Shown one piece after another: positions 56,236 through 63,262 of a stretch of DNA of 64,000 nt. Numbering within the stretch: the first letter of the stretch is position 1; every line of letters begins with the position of its first letter. The DNA comes from Methanobacterium_D sp040373355 (GTDB lineage Archaea; Methanobacteriota; Methanobacteria; Methanobacteriales; Methanobacteriaceae). Below the pieces are notes generated by a model. That model did not search any database. It saw only the letters and a program-made list of their open reading frames with translations, and had not been told where the DNA came from. Location: NCBI RefSeq assembly GCF_047495555.1, contig NZ_CP166866.1, positions 1,958,001 to 2,022,000 on the forward strand, read 5' to 3'. The translations under genes were made by a program, and so were the position numbers.

Positions 56236-56307
56236 AGGTAAAAAAAGAGAAATGAATAGAATTTAAAGCTTCAATAGTTATAATGCTCTTTTATAGTTTA
56301 TTGAATA

Positions 56308-56682
56308 TTATATATCTTCATTTGATGATCTTGATCTTTTAAAGGCTCCTAAGAAACCTCCAAATGCTCCAATAATACCAGCAAATATTATCCCAATTAA
56401 TAAAATAAGTACAAATAGAACTAATTCTCCACCTATAAATGCTTCAAGTTGAATAGAGCTAAGTTGAATTAAGTTTGTTATTATTGCTATAATCCCTGCA
56501 ATGAAACCTACAATTGCACCATGAATTGCACCATTCCTGTTTTCTCCACCAACAGTATAACCAACATATAATGCTGCAGTAAAATAACCAATAAGATTTC
56601 CAAGTGGCAGGAACAAGGAAAGAGTAAAACCAAGTATTAATGCTAATCCTGAACCAATTAATATAGTTTTCCAGTTAATCAT
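56308..56682 (-). CDS. DUF5518-like small membrane protein (124 aa)
   Basis: MINWKTILIGSGLALILGFTLSLFL, YFTAALYVGYTVGGENRNGAIHGAIVGFIAGIIAII, and IIGAFGGFLGAFKRSRSSNEDI with a charged C-terminal tail. ATG 56682 follows GATGTAAAA. Most similar to 16496 and 42316 in the N-terminal helix and Asn-Gly-x-x-His/Tyr-Gly turn. Confidence 0.78.
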   Translation of the reverse strand: MINWKTILIGSGLALILGFTLSLFLPLGNLIGYFTAALYVGYTVGGENRNGAIHGAIVGFIAGIIAIITNLIQLSSIQLEAFIGGELVLFVLILLIGIIFAGIIGAFGGFLGAFKRSRSSNEDI

Positions 56683-56795
56683 TTTTACATCTCTTATATT
56701 TATTAATAAAATTTTCTTGATATCTTATCTAAACTTATTTGATTGAAAATAAAAATCTTCCTTTTTATAACTAAAAAAATCCTAACTTTGAAACA

Positions 56796-56950
56796 ATCTA
56801 TAATTTTTCATTTGGATTGTTTGATCAACGCTTCCTTAAATGCATCGCTATTTTGAGTAGAATTATGTGCTGTTTTTGAGTTAAAATGAAAACAATTATA
56901 TATGTATAACCATGATAAATTTATAATTATAATTATAAAAAATCACGCCC
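56796..56950. repeat. Dispersed intergenic repeat R2 joined to the R1 end
   Basis: CATTTGGATTGTTTGATCAA, TTATGTGCTGTTTTTGAG, GTATAACCATGATAAATTTA and TAATTATAATTATAAAAAAT. Same composite as 47041-47200. Confidence 0.6.
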
Positions 56951-57180
56951 AAAACACCATTATTAAGTAAATCAAAATGATTTTAGGGATTTAATCAAAT
57001 TTTTAATATATATTAATTGACATAAACTAATTTTAGAGTATCTGCATTTGATGGAAGCTGTTAATAAGACCTAGAGAAATTTCTTAAGAGCTAGAAAAAG
57101 AAAGATGACTTTTAGGCGTGATGGTACTAGCCAAAGCAGGATTTCAAGATTAAGGTAAAAATAAATGGAATAAATTTTAA

Positions 57181-57477
57181 TTATCTTGCCTGTCCTTTAG
57201 CGCAATAATAACTATCAGGTTCTGCTGCACTTAAATTATATTCCTTCCATACTTCGCATTTAGGACACTGACATTGTTGATCTGGATCAAGACCATCACA
57301 AGTTGCTTTTCCAGTTCCACAATAAACTCCAGGCACATCTTCAGCACTTGGAGTTCCCCCACTTTGTGATTGCATTTTACTTAGTTTATCCTGTACACAT
57401 TCACTTTTAGCCTGTACCGGACATCCCGGACAAAGACATCTTTGAATATTTTCCATATTAAAACCTACAGTTGCCAT
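57181..57477 (-). CDS. DUF2769 Cys-rich protein
   Basis: 98 residues, with CLCPGCPVQAKSEC, VYCGTGKATC, CQCPKCEVW and YYCAKGQAR, ten Cys at the same positions as in the paralogue at 26898-27206. The motif CxCPxC and CQC-x2-C suggest two metal clusters. GGTGAAAAT precedes ATG 57477. No function is assigned to this family. Confidence 0.87.
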   Translation of the reverse strand: MATVGFNMENIQRCLCPGCPVQAKSECVQDKLSKMQSQSGGTPSAEDVPGVYCGTGKATCDGLDPDQQCQCPKCEVWKEYNLSAAEPDSYYCAKGQAR

Positions 57478-57656
57478 ATTTTCACCTCAATATTTTTCAT
57501 AATATTACTTTTCATTAATTAATTAATATATTTTAAATATTTTATATTACTAATAAAATTAAGAAAATATTCTTGTTTATATAGCTTTCTAATAATAATT
57601 CAGTTAATATTAGTGGTTAATAACAGTAGTAAATATTAAAAAAATGATTAGGCAGT

Positions 57657-57899
57657 TTAACTTATTTTTTGTTTTAATTCTGTTTTTAAATTATTTTCAA
57701 CTTCATTGGCCATTAAGATTATTTCAGAATACTTATTATGGTCTTTAATGTTGTTAGAGGCTTCCTTTATGTTATGTATGTATTTAAAAGATTTTTTTAT
57801 TTCATTAGCTTTTTTTGGTTTAAAATATGGATCCTTATTTAAAAGTAATGCGAACTTTAAAAACATAAACCAGAATTCTTCATCTTCATAACCACTCAT
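57657..57899 (-). CDS. Small helical protein (80 aa)
   Basis: MSGYEDEEFWFMFLKFALLLNKDPYFKPKKANEIKKSFKYIHNIKEASNNIKDH and a helical C-terminus. Hydrophobic-aromatic N-terminal helix, basic centre, no Cys. No strong ribosome-binding site upstream of ATG 57899. Family not recognised. Confidence 0.5.
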   Translation of the reverse strand: MSGYEDEEFWFMFLKFALLLNKDPYFKPKKANEIKKSFKYIHNIKEASNNIKDHNKYSEIILMANEVENNLKTELKQKIS

Positions 57900-58052
57900 A
57901 TTACTAATTTATATTTAAATATTATTTATAATTTAAGTTTTTACAAAAAAATAGAAGAAATAAATATGATCATGGGACTTAAATTAAGCTACATGACATA
58001 TAAAGCGAGCTATAAATTTGATAAAGAAATTTAATACAAATTATTAGTTATT

Positions 58053-58112
58053 AGGAGGAAACAATCCCCAAGGTGAGATCCTTGGGGTGGTATTGAACCC
58101 TTAGGTTTAATA
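58053..58112. ncRNA. Candidate small structured RNA with two tight hairpins
   Basis: CCCCAAGG-TGAGAT-CCTTGGGG (58066-58087) is a perfect 8-bp stem with a 6-nt loop. Directly after it, TATTGAACC-CTTA-GGTTTAATA (58091-58112) forms a 9-bp stem (one G-U) with a tetraloop. AGGAGG (58053-58058) precedes them. There is no gene here, and the surrounding sequence is A+T-rich. Strand not determinable; drawn 5'-3' on the plus strand. Confidence 0.6.
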
Positions 58113-58420
58113 CGCTTTGTATATAATTTATTATTTATATTATTTATAGATTTTGTAAATCCCAGAATATATTCTAAAAAATACACAGAAGAAGATTAAA
58201 CTAAACATTTTTTTCAATTATTATAATTTATAAACCACCCATAAGTGTAAGTTCTTTTATTTTATAACTTTTTTTACTTATTTTCAGCTTTAAATCTCTT
58301 ATTAAAATATTAGTCAAAATATTATCATATTTTAAAAATAAGCATTAGTATGTTATTAATTTATTTATATTATGTAATACAAGAATAACGGACTACACAC
58401 TTATATTATAAAAAACAAAA
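58113..58420. other. Intergenic, no gene seen
   Basis: A+T-rich spacer between the hairpin pair and the ribosome-binding site of the next gene; contains its promoter (TATA-like run near 58355-58375). No other feature. Confidence 0.4.
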
Positions 58421-58433
58421 AGGAGGTGAACTT

Positions 58434-58893
58434 ATGGCCGATAGAGTAAAGGTGATAGAATCGGAGATCCAAGAGATAAAGATACTAGAGTTCGAGATTA
58501 CGAAGCTGGGCAAGCCCGCCAAAGGGGCAGTATAGGAACCGGAGAAGAAAGAAGAGGTGCTGCACCAAGAGATACACGAAGAGGTATTGCAGGTAGAGAA
58601 ACAGGTAGAGCACCAAGAAGAGGAGCCGCAGGAGGAGGTGGTAGAAGTCGTAGGGGTCTTTGGTTAGGGTTACTAGCGCTTCTTTTGATATTAGGTGGAA
58701 TAGCTTTAATAGCTAGTGCAGGTCTTTTAAACCAACCAGAGCAACAAGCTCCAGCCCACAAACTCAACAAGGGCAGGGGCCACCACCACAGGATCAACAA
58801 GCTGCAGGAGAACCACCACAGGATCAACAAGCTGCGGGTGAGCCAGCTCAGAATCAGTCAAACCAAGATGTTAATATGAAAACAACCAATTAA
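58434..58893 (+). pseudogene. Arg-rich single-span membrane protein with Gln/Pro-rich tail, two frameshifts
   Basis: AAAGGAGGTGAACTT gives a strong start at ATG 58434. MADRVK is followed by a frame change into RIGDPRDKDTRVRDYEAGQARQRG...GRSRRGLWLGLLALLLILGGIALIASAGLL, then a second change before GQGPPPQDQQAAGEPPQDQQ...MKTTN and TAA 58893. Both are single-base losses: adding two bases gives 154 codons exactly. The product would have a basic cytoplasmic part, one membrane helix and an outer Gln/Pro repeat tail. The coding sequence is GC-richer than the surroundings. Confidence 0.7.
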
Positions 58894-59018
58894 AATTTAT
58901 TTTTAATCTTTTTAATTTTTAGATAAACTTTATTTATTTCATGTAAATAATATAATAAAATATAAAAGTAATAATCGTCATAAAATATTATTGTGTTAAT
59001 GGATCTATTATAATATCT

Positions 59019-59062
59019 TCATGGGGTGTTCCTCGCCCCATGAGCGCCCTCTTTTCTTGTTT
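59019..59062 (+). terminator. Hairpin plus T-rich tract between convergent genes
   Basis: TCATGGGG (59019-59026) pairs with CCCCATGA (59036-59043), loop of 9 nt, followed by CCCTCTTTTCTTGTTTT. It lies between the Arg-rich gene (plus) and the zinc-ribbon gene (minus), so it can end either transcript. Confidence 0.6.
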
Positions 59063-59072
59063 TATTTCACAC

Positions 59073-59423
59073 TTATAACTTATTCATGAATAGCATTGAA
59101 ATAATTACCATGCCCATTATCGCAACGATTAAGACAAGATTGGTATTTACAAACGTATCATCCCATTTGTAACTTTTCAGTTCTCCAGGTACTGTCTGTA
59201 CAAACCCAATTATATTTGAAGCTTTAGTATGGCTATTTAACTTATTAATTTGATGTCTGCAGTTTTTACATTTAGGTTCAGTTGTATAATTGCCACAGTA
59301 AGGACATTGCATTTCATTTTTTTGGTTTAATTTATTTACCCGATTTTCTAATTTTACCCCACATTTACTACAGTATTCAGTATCTTCATATTTTTCTAAG
59401 CGGCAATTTGGACAGAACATCAT
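59073..59423 (-). CDS. Double zinc-ribbon protein with C-terminal membrane helix
   Basis: 116 residues: first zinc ribbon FCPNCRLEKYEDTEYCSKCGVKL, second QCPYCGNYTTEPKCKNCRHQI, a linker, and a C-terminal helix (VLIVAIMGMVIISMLFM) that would anchor the ribbons to the cytoplasmic membrane face. AGGAGGTTT precedes ATG 59423. Tail-anchored zinc ribbons are frequent in archaea; the role is unknown. Confidence 0.8.
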   Translation of the reverse strand: MMFCPNCRLEKYEDTEYCSKCGVKLENRVNKLNQKNEMQCPYCGNYTTEPKCKNCRHQINKLNSHTKASNIIGFVQTVPGELKSYKWDDTFVNTNLVLIVAIMGMVIISMLFMNKL

Positions 59424-59840
59424 AAACCTCCTTTTATGTCACAATTACGATAATTTTAATGCTACAGATAACATTAAAGAAGAATTTGGAGAAATTTTAA
59501 TTCATAATTGCTAAATGTTAATACTAAATATTAACATTAGTATTAACTATGATTTATAGATTTTTGTTTAAACCAATTAGCCACTAAAACAAATATAACT
59601 TGGAATAAATCAACAGTATATTAAAAAAATAAGTATATTGGTATTATCACACAATATGGGCTGTTTCAAGGTTCATTTCCCCTTGAGGTTTGTCTCTTTT
59701 ATAACCTTATTTTTAATAAATATCCATTAGTTTCTATGTTTATGAATATTTAAGCTTAAATTGAAGAAGTTTAAGTAAATATGGCTAAAGTTATAAGAAC
59801 AATAATTGTATATTTAAAACTCATCTAATTCCAACCCTTT
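59424..59840. other. Intergenic with one hairpin
   Basis: A+T-rich. TCAAGG (59666-59671) pairs with CCTTGA (59681-59686) around a 9-nt loop. No gene. It leads into the multi-hairpin region at 59841. Confidence 0.4.
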
Positions 59841-60030
59841 GTAATGTTTTGCGGGGCTTAAATGCCCGCAAATACTATTATTATTAGTTTTACTTATAAA
59901 ATAAGAAGATGAGGGATCAAGACCCCTCAAATGATCCCTTATCGGAGGAATACTATGTTACTAGTAAATATGAGATGAGAAAACCCCCAATAATTTTGAA
60001 GGTTTTCATGCAGAGTGGGAAACCACTATC
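59841..60030. ncRNA. Candidate multi-hairpin non-coding RNA
   Basis: Four hairpins in 190 nt. (1) TTTGCGGG/CCCGCAAA (59848-59872), extended by GT/AC and TAAT/ATTA. (2) A 12-bp stem, 59908-59919 with 59932-59943, whose loop contains ACCCCTC. (3) GAAAACC/GGTTTTC (59979-60007). (4) AGTGG-GAAA-CCACT (60014-60027), capped by a GNRA tetraloop. Between 2 and 3 lies CGGAGG followed by ATG and a 7-codon frame (MLLVNMR). GC content is well above the surroundings. A structured RNA or regulatory leader. Confidence 0.65.
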
Positions 60031-60235
60031 ATTATATTATAATTTATTACTTTTATACCTTTCCATCATATTAATGGTTTAAACTAAAAACAATAATTAA
60101 TAGTAAGTAGGAATTTTATAAACTAGTTAAAAAGGATATTTGAAGCTTGAATTTCTATAAATGATAATCTTAGCTAAATATAGAAGTTTTACTGGTAGAT
60201 ATATTATAAATGTGTCTATTTATTTTGCCATATCG

Positions 60236-60640
60236 GACTATCTTACCACAAAGATCGTAATAGCGTTCTATAATGACTTAAAGAAGCCCATATTATTAAA
60301 CTTGCTAAGAAAATTAAAATCACAAAAACAAACATATTCCAACAAATTTAGCCAAATATAAGCAATTTACATGCAGTAAAATCTAACACAATATAAAACC
60401 ATGTCATATTTTATATAGTACTGAATATTAACACGCTTAAAACACTTAATATACACAAATAAATCATATTATCTCTTATTTTTTAATTCTTAATTTTATA
60501 AAACATTATTAATAGTATAATAGTATCATTTTTTTTGTAACTATAATTATAAAGACTTATAAGAACTCTAAATTGAAAAATAAGTAATGAAATAAAAAAT
60601 TTAAGGACAATACTCTCAATTTTCAACAATATTTTCATTC
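60236..60640. repeat. Dispersed intergenic repeat R1, long copy
   Basis: CGGACTATCTTACCACAAAG, CTTGCTAAGAAAATTAAAAT, ATTTTATATAGTACTGAATA, TTAACACGCTTAAAACACTT, and GTAACTATAATTATAAAGAC near 60536. The same order as in the copy at 62269-62690. An open frame at 60161-60361 falls within it and is not a credible gene. Confidence 0.65.
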
Positions 60641-60712
60641 TCTAACAGGAAATGAGAAATAAAAAGTAGAACCAACTCTGTTCCTGATTCTATCTAGATT
60701 TACCCAATCAAT
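60640..60712 (-). pseudogene. Relic of a histidine-kinase C-terminus
   Basis: Minus-strand reading gives WVNLDRIRNRVGSTFYFSFPVRE-like sequence, matching WVESEFGVGSTFYFTIPI at the end of the kinases at 30703 and 63263. The downstream TTTTCAACAATATTTTCATT is shared with the broken kinase at 33079. Only the last 25 codons survive. Confidence 0.6.
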
Positions 60713-61383
60713 AATTTATTTTCAGAGTTTTTCTGAAATCTTCTTTTATCTGTATACAAGTAGATTCATCTATACCTTCCTTATCATCACAGTTTTCTAA
60801 AGTAAAAACAGCTAGCTCATATATAACTCGATTCAGGGATTTTCCAAGTTCAGTTAAGTAATATTCTGTAAATATTGAAGTAATGATTCTCTTTTCAATA
60901 ATACCATTGTTTTCCAGATTTTTAAGGCAGTCAGATAATACTTTGTTACTTAAATCAGGTTTTCCTTCTTTGAATTCTTTAAAATGTTTCTTACCAAAGA
61001 ACATGTCTTTAATTATTTCAATGTTCCATTTTTTAGCGAGGAATACTAAAGTTTTATTTACAGTAAAGTTCCATTCTAGGGAAAAAACCATGATTTCGTA
61101 GATAATCCTGTTTAATTCGCTTCCCTGTTCAGTTAGATAGTATTTAGTGGAAGCTGGTGTTGAATTGGCCATTTTCTTCTCGATGATTCCGTTATTTTCC
61201 AGATTTTTGAGGCAGCTTGATAAAACCTTGTTGCTTAAATCGGGTCTTCCTTTTTTGAATTCTTTAAAATGTTTTTTACCAGAGAAAATGTCCCTGATTA
61301 TTTCAATATTCCATTTTTTTAGCGAGGAATACTAAAGATTTACTTAAATGATAGAAGTTCCTGCCAGTTATTTCATTTGCCAT
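60708..61383 (-). CDS. HxlR-type regulator with duplicated winged helix, frameshift in an A-run
   Basis: ATG 61383 starts MANEITGRNFYHLSKSLVFLAKK; then one extra base in an A7 run shifts the frame. Ignoring it gives about 224 residues with two HxlR winged helices in tandem: KKWNIEIIRDIFSGKKHFKEFKKGRPDLSNKVLSSCLKNLENNGIIEKK and, 105 residues later, KKWNIEIIKDMFFGKKHFKEFKEGKPDLSNKVLSDCLKNLENNGIIEKR. The second copy has A6 at the same site. Each is followed by YYLTE-x-G-x-x-LNR. The frame from ATG 61172 encodes only the second half. Divergent from the flavoprotein at 61627; likely its regulator. Confidence 0.8.
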
Positions 61384-61388
61384 ATAAT

Positions 61389-61435
61389 CTCACCAGGTTA
61401 CCAAATGGTTACTAATTCACTCACCAAAAGGTTAC
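61389..61435. promoter_or_regulatory. Putative HxlR operator repeats
   Basis: TTACCAAATGGTTAC (61398-61412) and TCACCAAAAGGTTAC (61421-61435) are near-identical, start 23 bp apart and contain the dyad ACC...GGT; a shorter copy TCACCAGGTTAC lies at 61390-61401. Position between the divergent HxlR and flavoprotein genes, next to the regulator's start, fits autoregulation. Confidence 0.6.
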
Positions 61436-61626
61436 AAAAACTACTTAAACAACTCCAAACAGAAAAGGAAATGGAATTTGAAAGATAAATCCTAAATAAT
61501 AGGGTATTAAGTCTAATTTGGTTAAACTCTCTTTATTAAAATATAAAAAGATTATGCTGTAAAGAGTGTTTCAAAAAAGATCATTTTAGGAGTTATTTTA
61601 ACTTTTAGATTTAAGGAGGGAAAAAA

Positions 61627-62187
61627 ATGAAGATAGTAGGATTAATAGGAAGCCCTATAAATGGAGGTAACATTGAAATTCTCGTTGAGGAAGCACTTAA
61701 AGGGGCAAATGAAGCCGGTGCAGAGACAAAAAGCTTTAATTTAAGTGAGATGGATATTGCTCCCTGTAAATCATGCATGAATTGTAAAAGCAACGCAGGA
61801 GAATGTGCTAACGTTGATGATATGCAGATTATTTACGATGAAATAAAAAAATCAGATGCATTCATATTAGGTTCTCCGGTTTACATGTGGCAAATGTCTG
61901 CACAGGCTAAAATATTCACTGATAGGCTTTATGCATTTATGGGCACAGGATTTGAGGAGAAATATGGTAAAAAAGACATGGCGTTGATATTTTCACAGGG
62001 TAATCCTGATGAAAACATGTTTAGAGAATATTTCGACTACACTAGAAACTTATTTGGATTTTTAGGTTACAATGTAGTTGATATGCTGAGTTCATCAGGA
62101 AATCTGACCCATGGAGTTGTTAAAGATAAAAAAGATGTCCTTGAGAAGGCTAGAAAGATAGGTAAGGATCTGGTTAACGCTGATTGA
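61627..62187 (+). CDS. Iron-sulfur flavoprotein (NADPH-FMN-reductase fold)
   Basis: A 186-residue flavodoxin-like protein: KIVGLIGSPINGGNIEILVEEAL (FMN phosphate loop), then the compact cluster motif Cys47-x2-Cys50-x2-Cys53-x6-Cys60, as in Methanosarcina iron-sulfur flavoproteins, then LGSPVYMWQMSAQAKIFTDRL (FMN-stacking region). These enzymes move electrons between ferredoxin and FMN, and have been implicated in oxygen or peroxide reduction. GGAGGGAAAAAA precedes ATG 61627. Divergent from the HxlR regulator, a common pairing. Confidence 0.92.
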   Translation: MKIVGLIGSPINGGNIEILVEEALKGANEAGAETKSFNLSEMDIAPCKSCMNCKSNAGECANVDDMQIIYDEIKKSDAFILGSPVYMWQMSAQAKIFTDRLYAFMGTGFEEKYGKKDMALIFSQGNPDENMFREYFDYTRNLFGFLGYNVVDMLSSSGNLTHGVVKDKKDVLEKARKIGKDLVNAD

Positions 62188-62268
62188 ACATTTTTTTTAT
62201 TATACGTTTTTGAAATAAAAATCAATTCATTTTACTATTTTTGAATAATTTTTTATCTGCTTCGTAAC

Positions 62269-62690
62269 TCGACTATCTCTCACCATAAACATATTAATAG
62301 ATTGCTTTAACGACTTAAAAATACATTTTTAAACCTGCTAAGAAAATTAAAATCAAGAGAACAAACACATTAAAGCAATCTTAGCTAAATATAACAATTT
62401 TACAAAGAGAAAATTTTAACACAATATAAAATAATATTATATTTTATATAGTAACTAAAATTAACTTGCTTAAAATCTTTAATATACACTAATTAGGTTT
62501 ATTATGGCTTAATATTTAATTCTTAATTTTCTAAAGCTATTTTAAATTTACATAAACTATAATAGTAACATTTTTGTAACTATAATTATAAAGACTCACA
62601 TAAACCTGATTTTAAAAATAAAGCAATTTAATTAACTAAAATTAATTTTTAATATATATTAACTGATTGAACTGAATTTTAAGTTTTAAA
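62269..62690. repeat. Dispersed intergenic repeat R1, long copy
   Basis: ACTCGACTATCTCTCACCAT, CTGCTAAGAAAATTAAAATC, CACATTAAAGCAATCTTAGC, ATTTTATATAGTAACTAAAA, GTAACTATAATTATAAAGAC, CTCACATAAACCTGATTTTA and TTAATTTTTAATATATATTA. The most complete copy; useful as reference for the family. Confidence 0.65.
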
Positions 62691-62697
62691 ATAAAAA

Positions 62698-63141
62698 TTA
62701 AGGTAAAGTAATTTGACCATACCAAAAGTTTTTAAATAAATCAATAAGTTCAATAAGGCCTTTCAAATCATCAGGTTTAAGTAAATAAGTATTAACACGA
62801 CGATTATAAAGATCAAGTATTTCTTTATCAGTAATTTGTGGTGTAATAACAAAAACGGGAATATGAGTTAATTGAGGATCTTCTTTAATTTTCTCAACAG
62901 TATTAGGAACCTCATCTAAAGGTAAAACCAAATTAAACATTATCAAAATGTTTCTACCTCCCAAAAGGCTTATATCCGATTTAGATTCATCCATATATTT
63001 TAGAAGCTCTTTTTCAGTATCAAAAACCTTTATTTCAATAACTGGCCTTAAAACAGATCCTGTTAACATCTCTTCTAATAGTAAGCCAGACTTTTTATTT
63101 TCAACTAAAAGAACCTTAATATTTTTTTCAATTTCTTCCAT
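62698..63141 (-). CDS. Receiver-domain protein lacking the phospho-acceptor Asp
   Basis: 147 residues with the fold of a CheY-like receiver: KVLLVENKKSGLLLEEML at the first strand, IKEDPQLTHIPVFVITP and VNTYLLKPDDLKGLI at the fourth and fifth strands, with the conserved Thr (VITP) and Lys (LLKP). The acceptor region reads LIMFNLVLPLDE where family members have LLDLNLP, so Asn occupies the Asp position, and the acidic pair at the start is Glu-Asn. A phosphorylation-independent pseudo-receiver. It lies 121 bp downstream of the kinase at 63263, in the same direction. Confidence 0.82.
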   Translation of the reverse strand: MEEIEKNIKVLLVENKKSGLLLEEMLTGSVLRPVIEIKVFDTEKELLKYMDESKSDISLLGGRNILIMFNLVLPLDEVPNTVEKIKEDPQLTHIPVFVITPQITDKEILDLYNRRVNTYLLKPDDLKGLIELIDLFKNFWYGQITLP

Positions 63142-63189
63142 ACTACCAATCCAATTAATATTATATACACTTAAACCTTTAATAAAATA

Positions 63190-63250
63190 TCATTTTAAAT
63201 TATAATTATAAAGACTCACACAAACTCTAAATCAAAAATAAAGTAAAAAT
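63190..63250. repeat. End motif of repeat R1
   Basis: ATTATAATTATAAAGACTCA followed by CACAAACTCTAAATCAAAAA. Only the final block of R1, in the gap between kinase and receiver genes. Confidence 0.5.
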
Positions 63251-63262
63251 AAGCAATTAAAT

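Noticed and set aside
60161..60361. 66-codon open frame within R1
   Set aside because: It overlaps the dispersed repeat, has no ribosome-binding site, and its composition is that of the repeat; other copies do not keep the frame.
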